Source of the DNA: Marinosulfonomonas sp.
Lineage (GTDB): Bacteria; Pseudomonadota; Alphaproteobacteria; Rhodobacterales; Rhodobacteraceae
Assembly: GCA_026984915.1 (NCBI GenBank)
Contig: JALSRG010000007.1
Span: 1 to 64,000, forward strand
Length of the DNA: 64,000 bases
Direction of reading: 5' to 3'
How positions within the stretch are numbered: position 1 is the stretch's first letter; every line of letters starts with the position of its first letter. The notes beneath the pieces were generated by a model. That model was not told where the DNA came from. It did no database searches and saw only the letters and a program-made list of their open reading frames with translations. A program made the position numbers and the translations under genes. Of the stretch, positions 1 to 7,814 are shown piece after piece.

Positions 1-618
1 CTAGTATTCCACCCCGATCTGCGCCTTGATACCTGAGCGGAACGGGTGTTTGACCAGCTCCATTTCCGTGACCAGATCGGCGATTTCGATCAGGTCCGGC
101 TTGGCATTGCGCCCGGTGAGAACCACATGCGTCATCTCGGGTTTTTCAGATGTCAGAAACGCCACAACCTCATTCACGTCGATATAATCATAGCGCAGGG
201 CGATGTTGATCTCATCAAGCAGCACCATGCGGTTTTTCTCGTCGCGGATCAGCGCCTTTGCCTTTTCCCAGGCGGCCTGGGCCATCTCGGTGTCGCGGGA
301 TTTATCCTGGGTTTCCCAGGTAAAGCCCTCACCCATGGTGTGAAACGCGCAGATATCCGAAAACTGCCGCAGGATCAGATCGCGCTCGCCAGTGGACATG
401 CCGCCCTTGATGAACTGCACCACGGCCGAGGGAAGCCCGTGCGCGATATGGCGGAAAATCATGCCAAAGGCGGCGGTGGATTTGCCCTTGCCCTTGCCGG
501 TGTGGATGATGATCAGGCCCTTTTCATCGGTTTTCGTGGCCATGATCTTTTCACGCGCGGCTTTCTTTTTGGCCATCTTGCTGGCGTGGCGGGCGTTATC
601 GTCTGCTGATATGGTCAT
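1..618 (-). CDS. cobO: Cob(I)yrinic acid a,c-diamide adenosyltransferase
   Basis: Adenosylates the corrinoid cobalt in cobalamin synthesis (CobO/BtuR/CobA family, cytosolic). A glycine- and lysine-rich P-loop, HTGKGKGKST, lies about 40 residues in, and the protein has 205 residues, the usual family length. The ATG at 618 gives the family-typical start with the MAKKKAAREK segment just downstream; the open frame runs back to 660 but adds only atypical residues. The stop codon is the first three bases of the window. It is in line with cobN but separated from it by an oppositely oriented lipoprotein gene, so it may have its own promoter in the gap 619-746. Confidence 0.93.
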   Translation of the reverse strand: MTISADDNARHASKMAKKKAAREKIMATKTDEKGLIIIHTGKGKGKSTAAFGMIFRHIAHGLPSAVVQFIKGGMSTGERDLILRQFSDICAFHTMGEGFTWETQDKSRDTEMAQAAWEKAKALIRDEKNRMVLLDEINIALRYDYIDVNEVVAFLTSEKPEMTHVVLTGRNAKPDLIEIADLVTEMELVKHPFRSGIKAQIGVEY

Positions 619-746
619 GGGGGACTCCTGTTCTGCGCCGGTAGATTGTGGGCAAGGCACGGGCGGGATGCAAGACCGAAGTAACGGTTTGTTAACCCTG
701 CGTTGGCAAACTCGGGCGCATTGGGCACGGAACCGGGAAACCTTGG

Positions 747-1049
747 ATGAAACGCATCATTGCCAACCTGTTGGTGCTGACAACCCTGGCAGCCTGTGAC
801 AGCCCGCATCCGGCATTCATGGGGATAAAACCGCAGGTAATTACGGTGCAGGGGTCTACCTTTTCCGTTCGTATCAAGGGCAGGGAAGCCGAGGCAATCC
901 GCACCAGCGTGGAATATATTCCGCGGATCGGCGAGATTTTTCCAAAAGCCGCAGCAGCAATAGAGCAGGCCAGCGGCTGCCGGGTGATTGCGCGCAGCAT
1001 GAAGGGTGATTCCGCCTATATGCGGGCCCGGCTGGATTGCGCGCCGTAA
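747..1049 (+). CDS. Small putative lipoprotein of unknown function
   Basis: A 100-residue protein with a basic N-terminus, a hydrophobic stretch and a lipobox-like LTTLAAC ending at Cys17, so probably exported and lipidated. The mature part is short, with two further cysteines (C78 and C98) that could form a disulfide. No family was recognised. It lies on the strand opposite to the cobalamin genes, between the end of cobN (43 bp away, convergent) and the start of cobO (divergent), so it interrupts what would otherwise be one cob operon. Confidence 0.7.
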   Translation: MKRIIANLLVLTTLAACDSPHPAFMGIKPQVITVQGSTFSVRIKGREAEAIRTSVEYIPRIGEIFPKAAAAIEQASGCRVIARSMKGDSAYMRARLDCAP

Positions 1050-1091
1050 CGCGACAGGCCTGCAACGTGGCGTGCATGAATCTTGACCGGG

Positions 1092-4000
1092 TCAGGAATG
1101 GGCAAGCTGTTCAAGCCCTGCAAGGGCCGAGTTGGATTTGGGTTGCCAGAGGCCGCGCTCGACCGCTTCGCTCAGCCGTTCGGCGATTTCGCGCAGGGCG
1201 GCCGGGTTGTGTTCCTGGATGAACTGGCGGGTGGTTTCGTCTTCGAGGAAGGCCGCGTGGACGAGATCAAAGTGATGGTTTTTCACCGCGCCGGTGGTGG
1301 CGGCAAAGGCAAAGAGGTAATCAACCGTGGCGGCAATTTCGAATGCGCCCTTGTAGCCGTGCCGTTTGACGCCTTCGATCCATTTCGGATTGACGACACG
1401 TGAGCGGATCACCCGGCCGATTTCCTCATCCAGGGTGCGGATGACCGGACGTTCCGGGCGGGAATGATCATTGTGATAAATCGGGCGGTCCTGCCCCTGC
1501 AGGGTTGAGACAGCCGCCGCTGCCCCGCCCTCGAACTGGTAATAATCGTCGCTGTCCAGCAGATCGTGTTCACGGTTGTCCTGATTCTGGACGATGGCTT
1601 CGACCTCGGACAGGCGGGTCTCAAACGCGGCACGGTTTTTGCGGCCTTCGCTGTCTTTGCCATAGGCATAGGCCCCCCATTCCAGATAGGCCTCGGCCAG
1701 ATCGGCCTTGCTGGCCCAGAGCCGTTCATCAATCATTGCCTGAAGGCCCGCGCCATAGGCGCCGGGTTTGGCGCCGAATACCCGATGCGCTTCGCCATCA
1801 CGGCGGAATCGGGCGGCGGCGGGGTTCTGATCCTCGGGTTCGTCAAGCGCCATCACGGCGCGGGCGGCACTGTCAACCAGGGCAATAAGCTGCGGGAACG
1901 CATCGCGGAAAAAGCCGGAAATCCGCAGAGTGACATCCACACGCGGGCGCCCCAGCACCGTCAGCGGCAAGATTTCAAACCCAACCACACGGCGGCTGGT
2001 GCCATCCCAGGTGGGACGCACCCCCATCAGCGCCAGACATTGCGCGATATCATCGCCACCGGTGCGCATATTGGCGGTGCCCCAGGCGGTCAGCAGCATG
2101 GCACGCGGCCAGTCGCCCATGCTTTGCAGATGCTTCTCAATCAGGAGATTGGCCGATTTCCAGCCCAATGCCCAGGCGGTGGGCGTGGGCACGGCCCGCA
2201 CATCGACGCTGTAGAAGTTTCGCCCCGTGGGCAGAACATCCGGGCGCCCGCGTGTCGGGGCCCCCGAGGGACCGGGCGCGACAGCCTGCCCGGCCAGAGC
2301 CGTCAGAAAGCCGTTCATTTCAGCCTCGCCACAGGCCCGGACAGCCGGCAGAATATTGTCGTGCAGTACTTTGAGAACCGGGGCTGTATGATGAAATTGC
2401 TCCGGCGTGGTTTTCCATTGCACCGCCTGGATTGCCAGCAGTTCCAGACGCTCGACGGTGTCGCCGTTGCTGCGCCACGGATCAGCGCTGCGGGCCTGCA
2501 GGCATTCGGGCCGCGGGCCGCTGTAGGTTTGCCCCATGTCGCAATCCAGCGGATCCATGACAGAAGGTTTGATACCGCAATCGAGCGCCAGCGCGCGCAG
2601 GAGTGACGCGTTGCCGCCCTTGCCATCATCCCGCGGGATGCGCAGCAGGGCAATCACCAGATTGCGTTCAAGCTCACCGGCCGGAGACTGGCCGAAAATG
2701 TGCAGGCCATCGCGAATCTGGGCTTCTTTCAACTCGCACAGATAGGCATCAAGCCTGGCCAGATCGCTTTCCTCGTTCTTGCCCGACAGGCCTGCATCCT
2801 GATCAAGGCCGGTGGCCGAGGTAAGTGAAAGGATCTCGCGCTTCAGGTGTTTGATGCGGCGCTGATCCACCCCGGCGGCCTCATAGTATTCGTCAACCAG
2901 TGCCTCCAGATCGCGCAGGGGGCCATAGGTTTCGGCCCGCGTCAGCGGCGGTGTGAGATGATCAATGATCACCGCCTGAGCGCGGCGCTTGGCCTGCGTG
3001 CCCTCGCCCGGATCGTTGACAATGAACGGATAGACATGCGGCATCGGCCCCAGCACAGCCTCGGGCCAGCATTCATCCGAAAGCGCCAGCGCCTTGCCTG
3101 GCAGCCATTCCAGATTGCCATGCTTGCCCATATGCGCGATGGCATCAGCCCGGAAACCGTGGCGCAGCCAGAAATAGAAGGCGAGGTAGTTGTGCGGTGG
3201 CACCAGATCGGGGGAATGGTAGGTGTCAGTCGGATCAATATTGTAGCCACGTGCCGGTTGCACGCCCACGACCACATTGCCAAATTGCAGCACCGACAAT
3301 GAAAAATGCCCGCAATCCACCTCGCCCGGACAATAGAAGGGGTCGGACTCAGGCTTGCCCCAGCGGCTTTCGATCCGTTCGCGCAACGCCCAGGGTAGTT
3401 CGTTATAGCTGAGGTAGTATTCCGCCAGCGAAAGCGTGACCCCGCCGCTTCGGCTGGCGCGATCTGTCAGCCAGTTGGTGGGGCCGGCCAGAATGCGCGC
3501 CATCAGATCATCACTGTTTTCCGGCGTATTGGTGACGAAATAACCTGCCCTGGCCAACTCATGCAGCGCATGCACTGTGGCGGCGGGGGTATCGAGCCCG
3601 ACACCGTTTGCCAGCCGGCCATCCTTGTTGGGATAATTTGCAAGTACCAGCGCAATTCGGCGCTTCCCCGTCGGTGTTTCGCGCAGATCAGCCCAGTTTT
3701 TGGCAAGGTCAGAGACGAATTCCACCCGATCGCCGCGTGCGCGATAGGTCGCGATGGGGCACTCGGTCGCCGCGTCAAAATAGGCCTCGCCCTTGAACGA
3801 GATCGCACGTGAAAGGATACGACCATCAATTTCCGGCAGGGCCACGTTCATGGCGATATCACGCCCGGAAAGACCGCCCTTGCCTTCGCTCCAGGCATCC
3901 TCGGTGGATGAGGCCAGCACGATCTGAAACACCGGCGCCTTGTTGGCGGCAGGGTTTGCCAGCGGATTGCGTGCGGTTTCATCGCCTGCATTCGCCTGGC

Positions 4001-4814
4001 CGGTTCCGGTGGCAAAGGCGGTGGCATTAAGGATAACGGCGGGAGGGGCGGCGGCAAAAAGCGTCTCTAACGTTGCCTGAGAAAGCGGATCTTTCAGCGA
4101 GGCCACAAACACCGGCAGAGGATTGAGGCCGCGCCGCAACAGCGATTTGACCAACCGGTTGATCGGGTGCAGCCCGGCCCCCTGCACCAGCGCCCGATAA
4201 AAAATGATCGGCACCACAGGTGCATCATCGCTCCAGGCGGCGCGGGCAACCGAAAGATCGGCAACGCCTTCACCCGGCCAGTAAACACCTGCGCGCAAAA
4301 GTGGCGCGGCGGCTGCCGGTTTTTCGCCGCCATCAAGCATGGCGCGCGCATGTTCGAGAAAGCGGGTGGCATTTTCCGGGCCACCTTCCACCAGATAGGC
4401 CCATAGTGCGTCATAATCTTCACCCGAAACGCTGGAAAGCGCGCGCAGTTCCTCATCGGGCTTGTCGTCTCCCGGAAGGGCTGCAAAAGGCACGCCGGCA
4501 TCAAACAGCCGGGCCACATATTGTTCGAGGCCGTATTTCCAGTACCCGGCCCCGCCCAACACGCGGACAATCACCATCCGGCATTTCGTGGCGCAGTTAT
4601 CAAGATGCAGATCGACCGACATCGGATGTTGCAGGTGGGTCAGATTGGCCAGACGCAATGAAGGCGGGGTTTCCATTTCGGCACGCGCGGCGGAAAGTGC
4701 GGCCAGTTCCGTATCCGCCGAGGACAAAAAGAGAATGTCAGCCGGCGTTTGGCCCAGATCGACCGGTTCCTGCCCTTGATCCACTGTACCCGGAGTTGCC
4801 GCGAGAAGGTGCAT
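1092..4814 (-). CDS. cobN: Cobaltochelatase subunit CobN
   Basis: Large subunit of the ATP-dependent CobNST cobaltochelatase, which inserts Co(II) into hydrogenobyrinic acid a,c-diamide in the late-insertion (aerobic) cobalamin pathway. The 1240 residues match the CobN/BchH family. Conserved blocks seen include the GHFSLSVLQFGN region, the HSPDLVPPHNYLAF block followed by HMGKHGNLEWLPGKAL, and a C-terminal NPKWIEGVKRHGYKGA block. The start ATG shares its A with the stop codon of the upstream GNAT gene, showing tight translational coupling. Partner genes cobS and cobT are not in this window. Expression should be under the cobalamin riboswitch upstream of cbtB if the operon is read through. Confidence 0.96.
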   Translation of the reverse strand: MHLLAATPGTVDQGQEPVDLGQTPADILFLSSADTELAALSAARAEMETPPSLRLANLTHLQHPMSVDLHLDNCATKCRMVIVRVLGGAGYWKYGLEQYVARLFDAGVPFAALPGDDKPDEELRALSSVSGEDYDALWAYLVEGGPENATRFLEHARAMLDGGEKPAAAAPLLRAGVYWPGEGVADLSVARAAWSDDAPVVPIIFYRALVQGAGLHPINRLVKSLLRRGLNPLPVFVASLKDPLSQATLETLFAAAPPAVILNATAFATGTGQANAGDETARNPLANPAANKAPVFQIVLASSTEDAWSEGKGGLSGRDIAMNVALPEIDGRILSRAISFKGEAYFDAATECPIATYRARGDRVEFVSDLAKNWADLRETPTGKRRIALVLANYPNKDGRLANGVGLDTPAATVHALHELARAGYFVTNTPENSDDLMARILAGPTNWLTDRASRSGGVTLSLAEYYLSYNELPWALRERIESRWGKPESDPFYCPGEVDCGHFSLSVLQFGNVVVGVQPARGYNIDPTDTYHSPDLVPPHNYLAFYFWLRHGFRADAIAHMGKHGNLEWLPGKALALSDECWPEAVLGPMPHVYPFIVNDPGEGTQAKRRAQAVIIDHLTPPLTRAETYGPLRDLEALVDEYYEAAGVDQRRIKHLKREILSLTSATGLDQDAGLSGKNEESDLARLDAYLCELKEAQIRDGLHIFGQSPAGELERNLVIALLRIPRDDGKGGNASLLRALALDCGIKPSVMDPLDCDMGQTYSGPRPECLQARSADPWRSNGDTVERLELLAIQAVQWKTTPEQFHHTAPVLKVLHDNILPAVRACGEAEMNGFLTALAGQAVAPGPSGAPTRGRPDVLPTGRNFYSVDVRAVPTPTAWALGWKSANLLIEKHLQSMGDWPRAMLLTAWGTANMRTGGDDIAQCLALMGVRPTWDGTSRRVVGFEILPLTVLGRPRVDVTLRISGFFRDAFPQLIALVDSAARAVMALDEPEDQNPAAARFRRDGEAHRVFGAKPGAYGAGLQAMIDERLWASKADLAEAYLEWGAYAYGKDSEGRKNRAAFETRLSEVEAIVQNQDNREHDLLDSDDYYQFEGGAAAAVSTLQGQDRPIYHNDHSRPERPVIRTLDEEIGRVIRSRVVNPKWIEGVKRHGYKGAFEIAATVDYLFAFAATTGAVKNHHFDLVHAAFLEDETTRQFIQEHNPAALREIAERLSEAVERGLWQPKSNSALAGLEQLAHS

Positions 4815-5266
4815 CAGGTGAGCCTTTTATCCATGAACAGATTGGTCGGAATGTCAGGATACCCGCCAAAAGGCGCGCAGGGAACATAGCCCAAAGACCT
4901 ATAGAGCTGCATGGCCGCCGCAAGTGCCGGGCCGGTTTCAAGGCACACGCGGGCAAGGCCCAGTTCACGCGCCTGGTTCTCAAGATGCTGCATGAGCCGC
5001 CGACCCAGCCCCATGCCTCTGGCCTCTGGCAAAACCAGCAGGCGTTTCACCTCGGCATAGTCAGGCCGCGCGACCATGGCGACACAGCCCAGGGGGGCAC
5101 CCTCCTGCCGGGCCACAAAGAAGTGGGATTGCGGATTGTCGAGTTCTTCCGGCGAAAGGGTGAAGCACTCTTCGGGCGGGAAGGCGCTGCGCATTTCCGC
5201 ATCAGACGCCCGGATAAGCCTGCGCGCGTCTTGAGTTAGTGGCGATTCCTGCAAGATGCGGACCAT
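4814..5266 (-). CDS. GNAT-family N-acetyltransferase within the cob operon
   Basis: A 150-residue protein with the GNAT acetyl-CoA signature: VKRLLVLPEARGMGLGRRLM contains the Q/R-x-x-G-x-G/A-type motif A, followed by LYRSLGYVP. It probably transfers an acetyl group to an amine on a small molecule or protein; the substrate cannot be told. It is wedged between cobW and cobN with stop/start overlap on both sides (4814 and 5266), so it is co-translated with cobalt genes. No link between GNAT activity and cobalamin can be shown from sequence. Confidence 0.85.
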   Translation of the reverse strand: MVRILQESPLTQDARRLIRASDAEMRSAFPPEECFTLSPEELDNPQSHFFVARQEGAPLGCVAMVARPDYAEVKRLLVLPEARGMGLGRRLMQHLENQARELGLARVCLETGPALAAAMQLYRSLGYVPCAPFGGYPDIPTNLFMDKRLT

Positions 5267-6327
5267 CAGGGCTGCAATGCCTTGCGGATGGCCGCGTGAT
5301 CCAACCCGGCAAGGCCGATCACCACAAGCTGTGTGGCACGGTTTTCCCGGGCGGCGAACGGGCGGTCGTAATAGCTGTCAACCCGGGGGCCAACCGCCTG
5401 TATGGCCAGACGCATCGGTTTGCCGGACACGGCAGCAAAGCCTTTGAGGCGCAGAATGTCGTGGGTGCGGATAACCTGCGCCAGTTGTGCAGTATAGGCG
5501 GCCGGATCCGCAATCTCGCCAAGGTTCACTGCGAAGGTTTCAAATTCGTCATGATCATGGTGATGAGCATCGTCGTGGTCATCCACTGCGTGGTCATCGT
5601 CACCGTGGTGATGATGCACCTCATGGCGCCCCTCAAGGTCAGTTTCCGCACCCGCACCCTGCCCCAGTAATACATCGAGCGGCAGAGCACCCATGCTGGA
5701 TTTCAACACCTGTACCCCGTCACGGGCCTGCGATTTCAACCGGGATACCAGTGCATCGGGGTCCGCCATCAGATCGGCCTTGTTGACCACGATCATATCG
5801 GCGGCGGCAATCTGATCATCAAAGAGTTCGGACAGGGGCGTTTCATGGTCAAGGTTGCTGTCCTGGGCGCGTTGCGCATCGACCGCCTCGGGTGAATGGG
5901 CAAAAAGGCCGTCCTCCACAGCCTTGCCGTCCAGAACGGTGATCACGCCATCAACGGTGACACGGGTCGAGATTTCGGGCCAGTTGAAGGCACGCACCAG
6001 CGGCTGCGGCAGGGCAAGCCCCGAGGTTTCAATCACGATATGGTCGGGCGCATCCGGGCGCGACAGCAGTTTTTCCATGGTTGGAATGAATTCATCGGCC
6101 ACGGTGCAGCAGATGCAACCGTTGGAAAGCTCCATGATGTCCTCATCACGGCAGGCGGCATCACCACAACCGCGCAGTATCTCGCCATCTACCCCGACAT
6201 CACCGAATTCGTTGATGATCAGGGCGATGCGTTTGCCGTTTGCGTTATCCAGCATATGGCGAATGAGCGTGGTTTTCCCGGCGCCGAGAAAGCCGGTGAC
6301 AACAGTTGCGGGTATCTTGGCGGGCAT
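5266..6327 (-). CDS. cobW: CobW-type GTP-dependent metallochaperone
   Basis: G3E-family P-loop GTPase thought to deliver cobalt to the CobNST chelatase. It shows Walker A (GFLGAGKTT, residues 12-20), the metal-binding CxCC motif (CICC, residues 71-74), an NKAD guanine-specificity motif near residue 180, and a CobW C-terminal domain. Between the GTPase and C-terminal domains lies a His/Asp-rich segment of about 30 residues, a probable metal-binding tether. Its 353 residues are typical. It sits between cbtA and the GNAT gene in the riboswitch-controlled operon. Confidence 0.95.
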   Translation of the reverse strand: MPAKIPATVVTGFLGAGKTTLIRHMLDNANGKRIALIINEFGDVGVDGEILRGCGDAACRDEDIMELSNGCICCTVADEFIPTMEKLLSRPDAPDHIVIETSGLALPQPLVRAFNWPEISTRVTVDGVITVLDGKAVEDGLFAHSPEAVDAQRAQDSNLDHETPLSELFDDQIAAADMIVVNKADLMADPDALVSRLKSQARDGVQVLKSSMGALPLDVLLGQGAGAETDLEGRHEVHHHHGDDDHAVDDHDDAHHHDHDEFETFAVNLGEIADPAAYTAQLAQVIRTHDILRLKGFAAVSGKPMRLAIQAVGPRVDSYYDRPFAARENRATQLVVIGLAGLDHAAIRKALQP

Positions 6328-6408
6328 AAGGTTTCCTGATTTTCTGATCTGTAAACGGTTCGGGCAAGGCAGGCCTGGTGGCCTGCCCTGACGTGTTTCA
6401 TGCTGGTT

Positions 6409-7167
6409 TCATGCTGGCAGGGCAGTGTTGTTTCGCCCGGCCAGACGGTTCCAGAAATAGCCGGCGACAACCCCGAGGCTGACCCATGTGATGAAAGCCA
6501 CCGCATAGGAACGCGCCACGTATTCGCCAGACAGTTCCGGCGGGGCCATGCCGGAGTAACCTTCCAGACGCGGCGCCCCGATCAATTGCGGCACCAGCAG
6601 GAGTGCCACTCCGATCGCTATATAAACCGGCGTCCGGCCATAGCCGAAAAGCGCGAAAGCAACGATGGCCGTGACCGCGGTTGTCACCCACCACAACTGA
6701 CGCAGTTCAAGCTCAGCCGCCGGTTGGCCCGGCAGTTCCGGAGCCAGCCCGATACCCGTCATGATGTGAACCGCGGCAAAACCGGCAACCCCCCACAAAA
6801 TGGCGTCTTTCCGGGTAATGCGCTGGCCGTATTTCTCGGCAATCGCAAAGCCGCCAACCATGAGCAGGGCCCAGCCGACAAAGGATGTAAAATCAGCGAA
6901 GAAGGCCAGCGAAAAGCGTGTGAACAGGCTTTCATCCTCGCCGCCATCGTCTGCTGGCGTCGCTTCCGGCGCAGTTGCAGCCGCGGGATTGGCGGCCTCT
7001 TGTGCCTCGTTGATCACCAGAACGCCGGCAAAATGGGTTTTGTTCCCGGTTTCGTATTCCTCGCCTTCCAGAATCAGCTTTTCCATGAGCGACCACTGGA
7101 GCAGGACGGCTATCAGCCCTGCAACCAGGCCAGCGAACAACGCGCTGGCAAACAAACGTGCGGTCAT
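6409..7167 (-). CDS. cbtA: Predicted cobalt transporter subunit CbtA
   Basis: A 252-residue polytopic membrane protein of the CbtA family. Membrane segments are visible near the N-terminus (LFASALFAGLVAGLIAVLL), around residues 90-115, and three more to the C-terminus. The N-terminal loop is acidic (EGEEYE) and a charged, Ala/Glu-rich loop follows. CbtA and CbtB are predicted from genome context to import cobalt for cobalamin synthesis; transport has been inferred for the family, not shown here. It starts 3 bp after cbtB ends, so the two are co-translated. Confidence 0.88.
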   Translation of the reverse strand: MTARLFASALFAGLVAGLIAVLLQWSLMEKLILEGEEYETGNKTHFAGVLVINEAQEAANPAAATAPEATPADDGGEDESLFTRFSLAFFADFTSFVGWALLMVGGFAIAEKYGQRITRKDAILWGVAGFAAVHIMTGIGLAPELPGQPAAELELRQLWWVTTAVTAIVAFALFGYGRTPVYIAIGVALLLVPQLIGAPRLEGYSGMAPPELSGEYVARSYAVAFITWVSLGVVAGYFWNRLAGRNNTALPA

Positions 7168-7170
7168 GGA

Positions 7171-7359
7171 TCAGTGGCAGGGAAAAGCCAGAGTGTGGCG
7201 CGTATCATGGGCCGAGTCATGGTACTGCGACGCCTGGGCAAAGCCGGTAAAGTATATCAGGATGACACCGGCCGCGATGGCGGAAACAATCGGCAGGACG
7301 CCGACATTTACGGCAGCACGATCCCGGGCCTGGGTCTGGGTTTGAATGGAAACAGTCAT
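7171..7359 (-). CDS. cbtB: Predicted cobalt transporter subunit CbtB
   Basis: A 62-residue protein with one membrane helix (VLPIVSAIAAGVILIYFTGF) and a C-terminal metal-ligand motif, HDSAHDTRHTLAFPCH, which is the hallmark of CbtB (His and Cys residues exposed after the helix). It is the first gene of the operon and directly follows the cobalamin riboswitch on the minus strand. A GGAGATG-type ribosome site precedes the ATG at 7359. Confidence 0.88.
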   Translation of the reverse strand: MTVSIQTQTQARDRAAVNVGVLPIVSAIAAGVILIYFTGFAQASQYHDSAHDTRHTLAFPCH

Positions 7360-7401
7360 TTTTCATCTCCTTTACCTGTCACACCCGACAGGGGGTTGGG
7401 T

Positions 7402-7600
7402 TGATGCAGGGCCGGTCTCCTGGCTTGCGGTCTATTGTGCAGCGTCGCCTTCCCAAGGAATTCCTCAGTGGCAAAATGACCCGTACAAACCGCTTACAGT
7501 CGCGGGGGCGGCTGCGGCATTGGGTCCCGAATTGGGTCACCCTCACCGCATTCCCGTTTCATCCCCGAATGCTTTGCATTCTGTTGGGGAACCTTGCAAA
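7402..7600 (-). promoter_or_regulatory. Cobalamin riboswitch upstream of cbtB
   Basis: Read on the minus strand, this stretch holds the conserved cobalamin aptamer elements in order: GGGAATGCGGTGAGG, then CCCCGCGACTGTAAGCGG (about 7490-7507), GCCACTG (7466-7472), and the B12 box AGCCAGGAGACCGGCC (about 7410-7426). It ends about 45 bp before the cbtB start, leaving room for an expression platform. Binding of adenosylcobalamin should shut down cbtB-cbtA-cobW-GNAT-cobN. Boundaries are approximate because helix pairing was judged by eye. Confidence 0.95.
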
Positions 7601-7814
7601 GCCTTTGTGCAGCCTGAACCACGGCCGGGTCAAGCCGAATAACGACAGGGGCGACAGATTTTGCGGCAGCAGAACCGCACATAAAATAGCGGAGTTTCGC
7701 AAGATGTTGTGGATAACTTGGTGAAATCGGCCATATTGTGGGGTATGACGTTGACATAGGCGCCCATGCCATGAAAACTTTGGCCTCGGTCGGGAATCAA
7801 CCATGGCGTATTAG
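7601..7814. other. Divergent intergenic region between the cob riboswitch and smc
   Basis: No gene was seen. The region must carry the promoter for the leftward cbt/cob transcript and the one for the rightward smc. It contains a perfect DnaA-box 9-mer, TGTGGATAA (7708-7716, the reverse complement of TTATCCACA), standing alone. Confidence 0.5.

Noticed and set aside
1566-2606. A 346-codon frame opposite cobN
   Set aside because: Shadow of cobN; no family pattern and no start signal.
5560-5625. Repetitive ATG/GTG-rich stretch
   Set aside because: Encodes the His/Asp-rich linker of CobW on the minus strand.
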